From: Rosa chinensis
Lineage: Eukaryota; Streptophyta; Magnoliopsida; Rosales; Rosaceae
Direction: 5' to 3'
Assembly: GCF_002994745.2 (NCBI RefSeq)
Contig: NC_037090.1
Coordinates: 38,931,001 to 38,995,000, forward strand
DNA length: 64,000 bases
The notes beneath the pieces were generated by a model. The model was not told the DNA's origin. It made no database searches and worked only from the letters and a program-made list of their open reading frames with translations. A program made the translations under genes and the position numbers. Shown here piece by piece: positions 27,915 through 37,793 of this stretch (the stretch's first letter is position 1; every line of letters starts with the position of its first letter).

Positions 27915-30900
27915 TCACATGTTCTCGTCCGTTTCAGAATGGTGGCCAAAGACAAAGGAGTTGTTGTCTGTCTGGGCCATGCGAGTTGTTGTTGCATTAT
28001 CCTCGACGTCTGTATCAACATACATCTTGTAGTGGTTGTCATTTTCAAGCTTTTCCACCCAACGCATGCATGCCATTGTCGAGTCTATCTCTTTTCTGGT
28101 TAGATATAGGAATATATCGCTGCTGACTACGTCAGGATGATCGTAAGCAGTGATAATTGTCTTTTCTCCTGCTGCCAGGAATGTGTTGTTGATGTCTTCA
28201 GAGATGATCTTTTTGATGTAGTCAAGAGCCATGGCCTTCATCCAGGGAATGCTAGAATTCGGTTGGCCGTTGTATGCTACACAGGCTGGTTGAAGATATC
28301 TTCTTTGAATAATTCTCACATAATGATATGGAGGAATATATTCAACTTCACCATCTGTCTTCTGGATCCATTCAGGAGGTGTGGATCTGAACTTCAGACG
28401 AAGCATACAGTTGTCTTTTCTGATGTTCTTGACCGTGTTGACAATAATAGGCGGCAAGCCTCTTAGATCATCATTAGTTTTAGTCCATAAATTATGGACA
28501 AAACCATTTTCAACAAGCCATAGCTTGTGTTCTTGAGGATGTTCACTCTGAACATTTACCAGGTATCTTCCAACATATGGTCCTGAGACAATAAAGAGGG
28601 TTGGAGGAACTAGGTTTTCAGGATTGTGCCTTCCTATCAGATTATGGAATTCATACCAATCTGATTCATTGAGTGCTGTGATAGGGACCCTAGCACTTTC
28701 TGGATTTTCGAGGAAGGATGGTTTTTCTTTCCTTACAGCACTCTGCTGTGTATGAAGCTCTTCACCTTGTGGTCTACCATTCTCGTAGAGTTCTTCAGCT
28801 AATGCAAACAGAGCTGGGAACATTAATCCACTGCTTCTTTCTTGAAAGGCAAATAAGAGATTGTCCAGGATTGCCTTCTGGTGATACGCTAGTCTCCTGC
28901 CAGTTCTGAACACAGGAGTATCAAAAGTTCTTAATTCGTAATTAAAAACATTTATAACTCCACTAGGAGTTGGTCTGCTTTTTGGCAAAGCAGCAGCCGT
29001 TAACGGTCTTGATGTGCCTTTACCGTCTGCCGTTTGAGACGGGCTAGCCAATCCTTTACCCTGGGATTGATCAGTTGAGGCCAAGCCTTTTGAGCTTAGC
29101 AGAAACCTTTTAAGGATTTTCTCCTTGGTTTCTTTTGGATCTTCTTCAGATTCCTGTTCTTTCCCAGTCCTTCTGCTTCTGGGATTACGACCTTCGTCGT
29201 CTTCTCTTTGGCTGAACATTGCCAGTTCTCTGGTCAATGCGTCTGGAAGATAGTTCTTGTTTCCTGCAATTAATTCAACAGTATAATCATATTGGTTAAG
29301 AAACAATTGCCAGTTGGCTAATCTTCCTCTATCAGCAGCTTTGTCAAGTTTAAAATTTTTAAAATTCTTTACTCTAGCACAATCGGTGCGGACAGTAAAG
29401 GTTTTTCCCAGATAAGCTGGAGAATTTAAAATCGTTTTCTTGACAGCTAAAATTTCTTTTTCCCCTGTGGGATAATTCAGTTCTGCAGGGCTGAATTTGC
29501 CACTACAAAATTTGCAGATTTTTTCAATGTTAGTTCCAGGCGCTCTCGCCAGAACAACACCGGACCAGTAATTATCACTCGCATCTGTCTGGAGGATAAT
29601 TTCATCATTCTCTTCTGGTTGTTGAAGAGGAGGGAGGTTCTTGCAGAGGTCTTTTATCTGCTTTACGATCTTTTCATCATCTTCTGTGAAGTTCCATTTT
29701 CTTTTGGAACTTGTCTTGGGAGATAACATTGCTGTTAACCCTGAGATTCTAGGGATGAAATCTCTCCCATAATTTATGACACCAAGGAATCTCTCTAGAC
29801 TCTTAGCATCAGGGATTTTGTCTGGGAACTTCCAGATCTTTTCAAGGATGTGAGGTTGGAGCTTTATGACTCCATTCTTGATGTTTATTCCTAGGAAATC
29901 AACTTCATCGAGGATAAAGAAGATTTTCTTCTCACCTAGGATAATTCCATGCTGGACTATCAGCTTTGTTACCTCGTGGAGGTGCTTCATGTGTTCTTCT
30001 CTGTTTTTGGAGAAGACCAGGATGTCATCTATGTAGACGACGCAGAACTCCGCCACATGCTTGAAGATGTTGTCCATCTTTCTTTGAAAGATTGAGGGAG
30101 CTTGCTTGAGACCAAAAGGCATTACTAGCCACTCGTAATGACCTTGTGGTGTTCCAAATGCAGTGAGAGGTACACTCTCAGGATGCATCTTGACCTGCCA
30201 GAAACCCGACTTTGCATCGAATTTCGAAAAGACTTTAGCTCCTCTGAGCTGGTTGATCAGGACTCTGACTTGAGCGATCTGATATCCGTCTTTGACAGTC
30301 TTCTTATTGACATCTCTATAGTCAATAACCATTCTAGCTTTTCCTCTTAGATTCTCTGCATGATTTCTCACGTAGAATGCTGGAGCATGATGAGGGCTAG
30401 TGGAAGGTTGAATTAATCTCTTCTTCAGGAGATCTTGAATATCACTTCGGAATTCTTTTTGATCTTCCTCTTTGTACTGAGGAATGGCTTTGACATGGCA
30501 AATAGCATTCATGTCATGCAATCTCAATTCACAGACCACTGGGTCTTTTTCCCAAAACTTCTGAGGATTTGTATCCACATTCTGCTCGAGTAGTTTCTTG
30601 ATTTTGTCAAGAGTGGGAGTTTGTTGAGACTCAAGCTTGTTCTGAAAGTGCTTGAGGTTGTGCTCATGGATGAAACTAGCTTCTTCATCTTCACTAGCTT
30701 CTTCTTCTTCTTCTGAAGATTCTTCAACAAGCAGTTCTTCTTGTTGTTTGATTTGGAGTATGGGTTGAAATTTGGGTTTGTAGGGGGTAAGATCACCACT
30801 ATTCTGTTGCGATCTCTGATACTGAGTAGTAAAACCGGGACCGGCCACACTGAATGCCTGTGTGAGGCGGTCAGCCCAGAACACCCGTTCTCCTTTTCTG

Positions 30901-32189
30901 AAGCCTATCGCTTCTTCATCCTGAATGAATCGTTGTTGGAGAATAAAATCATTGCCCAACAAGAAATCAGATCCTTGGCCTTCAGATTGCCAAACATTCT
31001 GGATGATAAATGTTCCTCCACCAATGGTGATATGAACATTTTTTGCTACTTTCTTCATGGTGAGATGGCTTCCATCGAATGTAACACCAGTAGCTGACTT
31101 TTTCTTGTCTTCGTTCCAGAGTTCGTCTGGAATTGCAAATCTCTTTGCAACAGTAAAGCCTGATCCATTATCTACAAAAGCATGTAGATGATATTTTCTG
31201 TGATCAGGGAACTTGAGTCCGATCTCTATGTAGTTGCTGTATCTACTTGTAGAGACGGCTTTCGATTGGTGAAGCTCATTTTCTTGAGCTTGTTCCGTTG
31301 AACTGAATGGTTTACATTCTTCTGGAACATTTTCCTGAGTGGGTGATTTGTTATTATCATCCCAATCTGTAGGAGTTATCTCTTTGCTGTCTGGATTACT
31401 GAACCAGGGGGGAGGATCATATCTGACTTTGTAATCAAACTTGCCGGAAGGTTGGCCAAGTAGATCCCATGTACCAGTATCCGCAGCTATCTCTTGTCTT
31501 TCTAAGAGATGAACATTTTCTGGTATTTCAACCAGTTCAATGTCTTCATCGATTGTTTCTTCACCGATGATTTCTTCCTTTATTTCTGAGGAAGATAGTT
31601 GTTCCATAGTCGTTTCTTGGACTACAGTTACTGCAACATTCTTTGTTTGTTCCATGGTTTCCTGGAACAGAGTTTCCACTTCCTTCGCTTTTTTCTCAGC
31701 GAAATACTCTTCATATTCTTGCTCAACCCATTGGCTGACAAGACCATTCTTGGTTTTTCTTCTTGCTTCAGCTATGAAGCATTCTTTGTGATAAGTCTTC
31801 TTAGACTCTTCGCAGAACATAGGGAGACCATTCTTCTCGTGACATAAACAGTAGTCACAGACGAACGAACCAGGGTTGACCTGATAAGAAGACATGAAGG
31901 ATTCTGTCTTGCTTTCTTCCCAGTTTTTGACTTTCAAAACGTTCATTTGTCTGGATTCGAAGTACTCTACTTCAGAATCTATCTCAGACTCTTCTGATGA
32001 ACTTTCTTCTTCTTCAGACCAGGCAGAATAGACTGACCTGTCGTCATCTTCATCATCAGAATAGGCTATTTCGTAGCCTTTCATGTTTGCTACCTCTACT
32101 ATTTGCTCATATTCTTCAAAGAGAGCTTTAGTAGATCTGTTACCCTTTTCTGGGCATTCATTGGCATAGTGCCCTTCAGCTTTACACAA
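27915..32189 (-). CDS. Pararetrovirus polyprotein, zinc knuckle to C-terminus, outer copy
   Basis: The longest intact stretch: 1,424 codons read continuously from inside the zinc knuckle (the frame begins after a frameshift near 32335) through the second Cys/His cluster, protease, RT, RNase H and C-terminal extension to the stop at 27915. It shows that the protease-RT half is naturally fused to the coat-protein half. The protease active-site region reads VDNGSGF, that is, DNG where DTG or DSG is usual; the inner copy agrees. YIDD is at 30024-30035 (residues 719-722). The first codon here is not a true start. Sequence matches the inner copy closely in this part. Confidence 0.85.
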   Translation of the reverse strand: MCKAEGHYANECPEKGNRSTKALFEEYEQIVEVANMKGYEIAYSDDEDDDRSVYSAWSEEEESSSEESEIDSEVEYFESRQMNVLKVKNWEESKTESFMSSYQVNPGSFVCDYCLCHEKNGLPMFCEESKKTYHKECFIAEARRKTKNGLVSQWVEQEYEEYFAEKKAKEVETLFQETMEQTKNVAVTVVQETTMEQLSSSEIKEEIIGEETIDEDIELVEIPENVHLLERQEIAADTGTWDLLGQPSGKFDYKVRYDPPPWFSNPDSKEITPTDWDDNNKSPTQENVPEECKPFSSTEQAQENELHQSKAVSTSRYSNYIEIGLKFPDHRKYHLHAFVDNGSGFTVAKRFAIPDELWNEDKKKSATGVTFDGSHLTMKKVAKNVHITIGGGTFIIQNVWQSEGQGSDFLLGNDFILQQRFIQDEEAIGFRKGERVFWADRLTQAFSVAGPGFTTQYQRSQQNSGDLTPYKPKFQPILQIKQQEELLVEESSEEEEEASEDEEASFIHEHNLKHFQNKLESQQTPTLDKIKKLLEQNVDTNPQKFWEKDPVVCELRLHDMNAICHVKAIPQYKEEDQKEFRSDIQDLLKKRLIQPSTSPHHAPAFYVRNHAENLRGKARMVIDYRDVNKKTVKDGYQIAQVRVLINQLRGAKVFSKFDAKSGFWQVKMHPESVPLTAFGTPQGHYEWLVMPFGLKQAPSIFQRKMDNIFKHVAEFCVVYIDDILVFSKNREEHMKHLHEVTKLIVQHGIILGEKKIFFILDEVDFLGINIKNGVIKLQPHILEKIWKFPDKIPDAKSLERFLGVINYGRDFIPRISGLTAMLSPKTSSKRKWNFTEDDEKIVKQIKDLCKNLPPLQQPEENDEIILQTDASDNYWSGVVLARAPGTNIEKICKFCSGKFSPAELNYPTGEKEILAVKKTILNSPAYLGKTFTVRTDCARVKNFKNFKLDKAADRGRLANWQLFLNQYDYTVELIAGNKNYLPDALTRELAMFSQREDDEGRNPRSRRTGKEQESEEDPKETKEKILKRFLLSSKGLASTDQSQGKGLASPSQTADGKGTSRPLTAAALPKSRPTPSGVINVFNYELRTFDTPVFRTGRRLAYHQKAILDNLLFAFQERSSGLMFPALFALAEELYENGRPQGEELHTQQSAVRKEKPSFLENPESARVPITALNESDWYEFHNLIGRHNPENLVPPTLFIVSGPYVGRYLVNVQSEHPQEHKLWLVENGFVHNLWTKTNDDLRGLPPIIVNTVKNIRKDNCMLRLKFRSTPPEWIQKTDGEVEYIPPYHYVRIIQRRYLQPACVAYNGQPNSSIPWMKAMALDYIKKIISEDINNTFLAAGEKTIITAYDHPDVVSSDIFLYLTRKEIDSTMACMRWVEKLENDNHYKMYVDTDVEDNATTTRMAQTDNNSFVFGHHSETDENM

Positions 32190-33037
32190 CCAACATCTGC
32201 AAGCTTTCTTGCTAGGTTGTTTATGCTGCTGAGTATTCTTCTTTTTCTTGAAGAATTTCTTTTTTGGATCTTCATCCTGTTGCTTCTTGTAATTGGAGCT
32301 CTTCTTGAATCTCCAATTCTTTCTCTGATTACTCTTTTGAATTTTTTAGAGTAATATTTTTCTTTTTTCTTCTTTCTGTGGAATTTGGATTCATGACATC
32401 CCCAGTTTGTGGGCATATCCAGTATTCCGTAACAGAAATTTTCAACTCCTTTGAGTTGCTTCTTGGCCATCTTAGCTCTAAGATTGGCTTTGCATTGCTC
32501 CTTCAGTAGTTGCCGGATTCTGTCGGCAATTCCTCCAACTGAAAATCGTTCAATTGGTTTCTCAGCTATGCTTTCTCTCACAGCTGTTCTCCATGGTTCA
32601 GGGAGCTTTCTGTGCAACAGATTAACTAGATCAGTATTCTCTAGTTCACCAATTGTACAGTAATATTCCTGAAATTCATTCAGGTACTCTTCGAAATATC
32701 TCATGTCACAGATCTTGAGAGCATAGATATTCGACTTTGCCGTTTCTTTGGCTTTCTCACTCAGATTTGAGAGATCTCCACAGAATTGATCGTACAGGGG
32801 TACTGCAAAATCATACGGAGACTTTGAATTTTTTATCTCTTCAAGCCAGTCTCTTCCTCTGGTAGTTTCCTTGAAAGATAGGTAGTACTTTTTTGCTACT
32901 CCGGTGAGAGTAGTTTCATAGTACACCTGCAAATCTGGTGCTTCAAATTTTCCAAGGGTCAGTGCAGAAGCCATCATCAGGCTATCTACCCATTGGTCAA
33001 TGGTTTTTCTTTTGTCTAGACTCTTGTCTAGATTCAA
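32099..33037 (-). pseudogene. Coat-protein segment, outer copy, frameshifted
   Basis: 312 codons corresponding to the coat-protein core (KSLDKRKTIDQWVDSLMMAS, SPYDFAVPLYDQFCGDLSNL, PERFSVGG-type region). It is separated from the upstream movement-protein part by the TGA at 33110-33112. Near 32335 the T-run is one base shorter than in the inner copy and a 9-base insertion follows at about 32350-32365, so the frame departs before the zinc knuckle, and the last ~85 residues shown in this frame are out of register. Confidence 0.8.
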
Positions 33038-33109
33038 CCAGATGCCATAGTTCGTGATCGGAACTCTTGGCAGATTGTCCTCGGGGACGAATCTTTGAGA
33101 ATTTCTTTC

Positions 33110-34723
33110 TCATTTTTTACCCGTGGGGGCTTTCTGAACTGGGAGTTTCATTTCCCTTGTTTCTTTTTTTATGAAAGTTCTGGAGCTTCCTCCTTCTTCC
33201 ATTTCAACATCTTGGTAAGGAAAGACTTTTCTTGTCTTTCTGCATTTGAATTCTTTCATTTCCTCGATTAGTTTTTCTAATCGTTCAGGACTTTCACAAT
33301 TCTCAGCTACTTTGTAAAGATCATAGAGCTTCTCAGCTCTGAGCATATGGACTGGTCTGCATAGATCAGCTTCCAGATCTTCTTCTGATATTGGTTCTTC
33401 AACAGTGGGTTTTGTACCACTGACACCGGCTTCTCTGGTGCTGTAGCTTCTTCTCAGAAAACTGCTGTTTATCCTGATGTTTTCAGGACAGACATCACTT
33501 TTCCTGTGATCTTCAAAGTTGAGGCTGATTTCTCCAGTGCGTCTACTCTCGTAGATCTTTGCTTTTGCTCTTTCCAGCAGCTTTTTTGGACCGGACAGTT
33601 TCCATTCAAGAGGAAAAATTACTTCATTCCAAGCAACCTTATGAATCTGCTGTGAATGGTTTTTCTGGCTGGTGAGGAATCCAGTAGTGAGACCAGGGAT
33701 GTTGGAGATCCTTGTCTTTGGTTCCACTGTGGTGCTCATCAGTTTATAGTACACTCTGTATACTATTGCCAATTCTTGCATTTCTTCTTTCATTGAGATC
33801 CCGTCTGTCTTGACTCTCAGTCTGAGGCAGTGGGCTGCATCCTTCAACCTGGTTGAAAAGTTGGGGAAGCAGTTGAAATATGCTACTTGGTTGCATAGTG
33901 ATGCTTCTAGGGTTCGCAACAGACTAGCTTGGAAGTCTGTCAATCTGTTGTCTTGCAGGACACATAGGACTGAACAGTTGATGCCTTCTCTTGCCAATAG
34001 TTTTATGCCGACTTGGACTGCTCCAATGTGCATAAATTGGTATTGCTTTGCTTGTGCTCTGGCAACTTCAGCAGGGGTGATCATCAAGAGATCTGTTTCT
34101 CCTGTTGTTGAGGGGGTTGTGAATTCAAGTATTTTGAAATGATGGCTGTCCATCAGGTCAAATGTTCCCCGTCTGTAGATCTGTTTGAAATCTAGCTTTG
34201 GAATTGAGGAGTTTTTTACCTCATGCTCGATTTCATGGTATTCAAATTCTTCAGAATTTAGGAGTTGAACTCCTTTCTTTTTTCCAAAGATGCTTAACAT
34301 CTTCATTTTTCTTTTTTCTGTATTTTCCGGGTTTTCATACCGGATACTAGACTGACTAGTAGATGGTTCCAGAAAAATCATGTTAGGAACACAATTTGAG
34401 TCTGGTTTCTCTAATGGTTTGAACCCATTAGTCTTCTTTTTTACTGTAGGCAATTTCTTGTCCTTCAGTATAGTTTCCAGCGTTTTTTGCTGTTCTTTGA
34501 TTTTTCTACTGACACTTGTCAGTCTTTCTTCTTCCGTTTTTGGAAGTTCTTTGATATAATCCAGTTTGTTTTCCAATCTTTCTAATTGGTGGATTATAGC
34601 AGGTATTGTTTCTAGTGTCGACTGACATCTAGATATTTCTAGTAACATCTTCTGATATTTCTCATCAGAAGCTTTCAGTAGAGAATTTATTTTCTCTAGT
34701 AACAATTCTGACATTGTCCCCAT
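33110..34723 (-). CDS. Coiled coil plus movement protein, outer copy, truncated by a stop
   Basis: 537 codons from the ATG at 34723. Residues 1-100 coiled coil, ~150-360 movement-protein domain (FKQIYRRGTFDLMDSHHFKI, QFMHIGAVQVGIKLLAREGI), then a variable linker. Ends at TGA 33110-33112, where the inner copy has GGA. The movement-protein region differs from the inner copy far more (roughly one base in ten by eye between about 33410 and 34320) than the flanking regions do. Movement proteins of this family form tubules through plasmodesmata; that role is from family knowledge. Confidence 0.85.
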   Translation of the reverse strand: MGTMSELLLEKINSLLKASDEKYQKMLLEISRCQSTLETIPAIIHQLERLENKLDYIKELPKTEEERLTSVSRKIKEQQKTLETILKDKKLPTVKKKTNGFKPLEKPDSNCVPNMIFLEPSTSQSSIRYENPENTEKRKMKMLSIFGKKKGVQLLNSEEFEYHEIEHEVKNSSIPKLDFKQIYRRGTFDLMDSHHFKILEFTTPSTTGETDLLMITPAEVARAQAKQYQFMHIGAVQVGIKLLAREGINCSVLCVLQDNRLTDFQASLLRTLEASLCNQVAYFNCFPNFSTRLKDAAHCLRLRVKTDGISMKEEMQELAIVYRVYYKLMSTTVEPKTRISNIPGLTTGFLTSQKNHSQQIHKVAWNEVIFPLEWKLSGPKKLLERAKAKIYESRRTGEISLNFEDHRKSDVCPENIRINSSFLRRSYSTREAGVSGTKPTVEEPISEEDLEADLCRPVHMLRAEKLYDLYKVAENCESPERLEKLIEEMKEFKCRKTRKVFPYQDVEMEEGGSSRTFIKKETREMKLPVQKAPTGKK

Positions 34724-34755
34724 TAAGGAGGGGTTCTCCTTTGAGCCTTTTACAA

Positions 34756-34767
34756 GCTCTGATACCA
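34756..34767 (-). promoter_or_regulatory. tRNA-Met primer-binding site, outer copy
   Basis: TGGTATCAGAGC on the minus strand, 32 bases before the polyprotein ATG, exactly 7,511 bp from the inner copy's site. Confidence 0.85.
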
Positions 34768-34780
34768 GTGATGTGCGGAT

Positions 34781-35077
34781 CTAACCAATGCTCAAATAAT
34801 TCAGAGGTTTTTGTTCCTCTTCCAGAACATATAGGAGATTTTCTATCTCTTCTTCTATTTTATAGATTCTAGTCTGAAGTCTATAAATAATATCCCAGTA
34901 ATTGGGAGATTCTCTATCAAGGCTGTCCCGATAGGTTTTTAATTTTCTCAGTTTTTCTCTCTCTTTCTGCAGTTCTTTAGTAGTATGTTTGCATATAGCA
35001 ACAAGCTCAAGTCTGTCTACAATTGAAATTATGAATAGTAAATTGTACTGTTTACCTTTCGAATTAGAGGATGACTG
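34781..35077 (-). CDS. AUG-less small coiled-coil ORF, outer copy
   Basis: Same length and position as the frame at 27270-27566, bounded by TGA (35078-35080) and TAG (34781-34783). Differences from the inner copy that I could see are silent. Coiled-coil composition; no ATG in frame. Confidence 0.45.
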   Translation of the reverse strand, partial: QSSSNSKGKQYNLLFIISIVDRLELVAICKHTTKELQKEREKLRKLKTYRDSLDRESPNYWDIIYRLQTRIYKIEEEIENLLYVLEEEQKPLNYLSIG

Positions 35078-35267
35078 TCAGCTTCATACATATATTCAAA
35101 TGAAACAAACTCTGATGGGCCCACCACGTTTCTAAAACAATAAATTTATGAAAGAGACATATGCAGATGCAGACTCTAACAGACCAAAACAACAAAGGGG
35201 TACTAATGGTAGAGATTTTGAAAAGACGGGTAGGTAGGAAAGAAAGTGAGAAAAAGTTGTGTAAAAG

Positions 35268-35337
35268 AGAACAAAACTAATACACTGGGGTGTATGAGAA
35301 GTATTTTCCCAAATTTGGGGTGTATGAGCATTAACCC
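35268..35337 (-). repeat. Right TIR, outer element
   Basis: Nearly identical to the inner right TIR. Followed by TTTTTTTAA, the presumed target duplication partner of GTTTTTTAA at 18567-18575. Confidence 0.65.
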
Positions 35338-35346
35338 TTTTTTTAA

Positions 35347-36935
35347 ATTCCAATAACTCCCTAGTTTGTTTGGGGAAAATAGTGCGTTTTGGCCCAGGCT
35401 AGGCCTGTTTTATTAGTGGGTTTTAGTCTATATTGCTATGGTTTCTTCTTACACCAAGTTAATGAATCTCCTGAAGTACCACAATTGAGTGCATTGACGA
35501 AAGGAGATTCGAAATAGTTTTCTTAGTGTACTATGAGATTTGTAGTTGTGTAGGCTCGTAAAATTCAAATAAACATCATTGTACTAGTGAATGGTACCCG
35601 TATTCCCTTACCTGCTTAACCACTGATTTAGTAGGGTACAAGCATATAGGGTTTATTTGTACTAGCCTCTTAACACACGCGTCAATTGGCCTTTTTTATT
35701 TTTTCATACTTTATTTGTGTCTATAACATTTTGTTTGAGTTTTTATTAGTATTTCTAAAAAAAGAGTTTGTTTTAGTAATTTATCTAAAAAATATTTTTT
35801 TTTAAATTATGAATAATTTTTTTTTCTTCAAAAAAAAAAAATAACTTTTTGTTTAATAAGTAATTTTTTTATTTAAACTGCCAACTCCCAAAAAAAAAGA
35901 TAAAAAAAGAAACTGCCATTGCAGTTAACAAAACGTTTAAGATCTTTTTTTTTTTTTGTAATTTCTTCAATTCAGTTTGCTATTATATTTACTATTTTAT
36001 CCTTCCTTTGTTAAATTATAGATTTTTAGACTATAATCAAAGAAGGGTAAATTGTGGATTTTTAAAAATTTAACCATAAGCCTTATTGGCTTAATTAATA
36101 CTGATGTGCCGTTCTGGCTTTGGGATTAAATGAAATCTCTATTACTCTGTCCAAAAAAAAAAATCAATAATGATTTGTTAATTGATATGATCACTATTGG
36201 GGATTTGTATTGAACCAACATAATAAAGGAGCCAAGGAGGAGAATCGCTCGCTGGAGTGAGGGAGGGAGAGAGAGAGTTTAAGTAAAAAGAAGAAAAATA
36301 ATAAAGCTGTTAATAAGCAATAATTAGAGGTATATTTGGAAGAAATGAAATTCAGCTTTGACAAAATTAATATTATGGTTTTGAGTGACAAAAGAGGACA
36401 CATAGCGGTTAATAAATGGGGAAGGTTACTAACATTTCTCATTCTGAAATCTCACCAACGGGTAGTCCAGGACAAAGCCATTGGGTGCCCTCATCATTCA
36501 GCTTTGTGAATTCTATCAAAAATGTTGTTTTGTTCCTCATGACTAATACCAGCACCACTCGACTTGACTTAGAATCAATGGACAAACTTTGCTTTATCCA
36601 ATAACAAGATGGGAGCAATGTGTATGTACGTCAGCCTTATATGGAGGTTAATTCCCAACTTGAGTCGAAGCATGGTAAAATACCCCATGTTTAATCCAAT
36701 TAGCCTAACTAATCCATATTGCAGCTTATTACCATTTGATCTAGTAACATAAGTCTCTCATTTTTAAGTGGAAGGTTGTGAGATTGCTTCACGAAATGCT
36801 AGTTGTAATTATCATAGATATAAAAACTAGAAAATGGGTGGAGAATGTACAAGGAGGGCAAAACGATTTCATCCATGTTTCTTCAACATATGTTGCAGGT
36901 TTTCTTTCCTAGTTTGATTAGGTTTTCTATTTTTA
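35347..36935. other. AT-rich spacer with an eroded LINE-like tail
   Basis: No protein-like frame. Near 36095-36165 the phrase ending GGATTAAATGAAATCTCTAT before an A-run (36153-36163) resembles a plant LINE 3' end on the plus strand. Long T- and A-runs occur at 35790-35960. Confidence 0.35.
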
Positions 36936-36952
36936 TTTTGATTAGAACTTCT

Positions 36953-37192
36953 TTTTTTGACTTATAGTTGTTACGTTAGCAAGTTGATAACACACCCACC
37001 CAGTCAAGATTCGGACCGAGGTTCACGAGAGTATCTCAGTAAAGTCAGACTAATCTCCCACTGTAGGCACACGAACTTGAAGGCCCCTCAAACGTTGCTG
37101 GTCACAAACTGGTGGGAGTTGAGACTCAAACTCCAAATATGAGGAGTTCCATACTAGGTAGCTCGACCAACTTTACTACATGCGCCAAGTGG
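36953..37192 (-). mobile_element. tRNA-derived SINE, 17-bp TSD
   Basis: TTTTGATTAGAACTTCT (36936-36952) and TTTTGATTAGGACTTCT (37193-37209) flank a 240-bp insert that begins with a T-run on the plus strand, so the SINE lies on the minus strand. Its head carries a box A-like TGGCGCATGTAGTAAAG and, about 50 bp on, a box B-like GTTTGAGTCTC. The related sequence at 38567-38600 lacks the insert and acts as an empty site. Confidence 0.65.
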
Positions 37193-37244
37193 TTTTGATT
37201 AGGACTTCTATTCCACATAGATTATGTTTAGTCATAATATCGTC

Positions 37245-37252
37245 TATAAATA
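37245..37252 (+). promoter_or_regulatory. TATA box of the cornichon-like gene
   Basis: TATAAATA followed by CCTACCTTCAAGATAGA. The same block recurs at 38618-38625 ahead of the next gene, showing that the promoter region was duplicated. Confidence 0.6.
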
Positions 37253-37397
37253 CCTACCTTCAAGATAGAAGAGAAGAAGAAACAAGATTTTGATTTCCGA
37301 TTGCACCAACGAAAACCAGAAGCCGATTTCTACCGAGAAGACCAAATCACAGACAGACCAATACCGAGAGAAAGACGTGTTCTGTGATGGAGATGCT

Positions 37398-37793
37398 ATG
37401 GACATGGCTTTTTTGAGTATCTCCTTCATCTTAACTCTCTTATGCCTTGTGGGTTATCAGCTTTTGTGCCTAATGGACCTCGAGGACGATTACATCAACT
37501 CATATGATTCATCATCTCGGATAAACCGTACTGTTTTGCCAGAGTTTATCGTTCAAGGAGTTTTCTGCGTCATTCTTTTTATAACGAGACATTGATTTAT
37601 GCTTCCATTGGCTCTCCCGCGCCTATATTATAACGTCAATTCGTACATGAAGGGGCGGCACTTGGCAGATGTGATTGAGATCTACAACCTGCTGAGCTGG
37701 GAGAAAAAACAACGCATCTTCAAGATTGCCTATCTGTTCATCCTGGCCATCCTCTCTCTATTCGGGTTGTTTTGGAGCATTGCAGATGAATAA
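37398..37793 (+). pseudogene. Cornichon-like (CNIH) ER cargo receptor gene, nonsense-broken
   Basis: A single-exon frame from ATG 37398 gives a hydrophobic first helix, then LCLMDLEDDYINSYDSSSRI, which is the cornichon signature, and NRTVLPEFIVQGVFCVILF (second helix). At 37593-37595 a TGA replaces the expected residue after TRH; the same frame continues without a shift through YMKGRHLADVIEIYNLLSWE and a third helix to TAA at 37791-37793. Total ~132 residues, the normal cornichon size. Cornichons are ER membrane adaptors that load cargo into COPII vesicles. Plant cornichon genes usually have introns; none is seen, so a retrocopy is likely. A TATA box (TATAAATA, 37245-37252) precedes it. A functional truncated protein is possible but the third helix would be lost. 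Confidence 0.8.

Larger units (their letters stand above)
18576..35337 (-). mobile_element. Outer transposon-like element carrying a pararetrovirus genome
   Basis: The locus begins GGGGTAATTCCCGCATGCCC on the plus strand and ends with the inverse of GGGTTAATGCTCATACACCC. These imperfect inverted ends are about 65-75 bp long. Flanking 9-mers are GTTTTTTAA (18567-18575) and TTTTTTTAA (35338-35346), 8 of 9 identical. After removing the inner insertion (19457-27827 plus 9 bp) the element is about 8.38 kb: on the minus strand, right TIR, AUG-less small ORF, primer site, polyprotein (34723-27915), 3' tail, then the promoter/poly(A) module and left TIR (19456-18576). No transposase is present. Mutator-type movement is inferred from TIR style and duplication length. 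Confidence 0.7.

Noticed and set aside
20410..34723. Simple head-to-tail tandem array of one virus (7.5-kb unit)
   Set aside because: The 0.88-kb promoter module is missing between the two ORFs but doubled at the end, and both breakpoints carry the same 9-bp TTTTTGAAA. A nested insertion explains this with one event.
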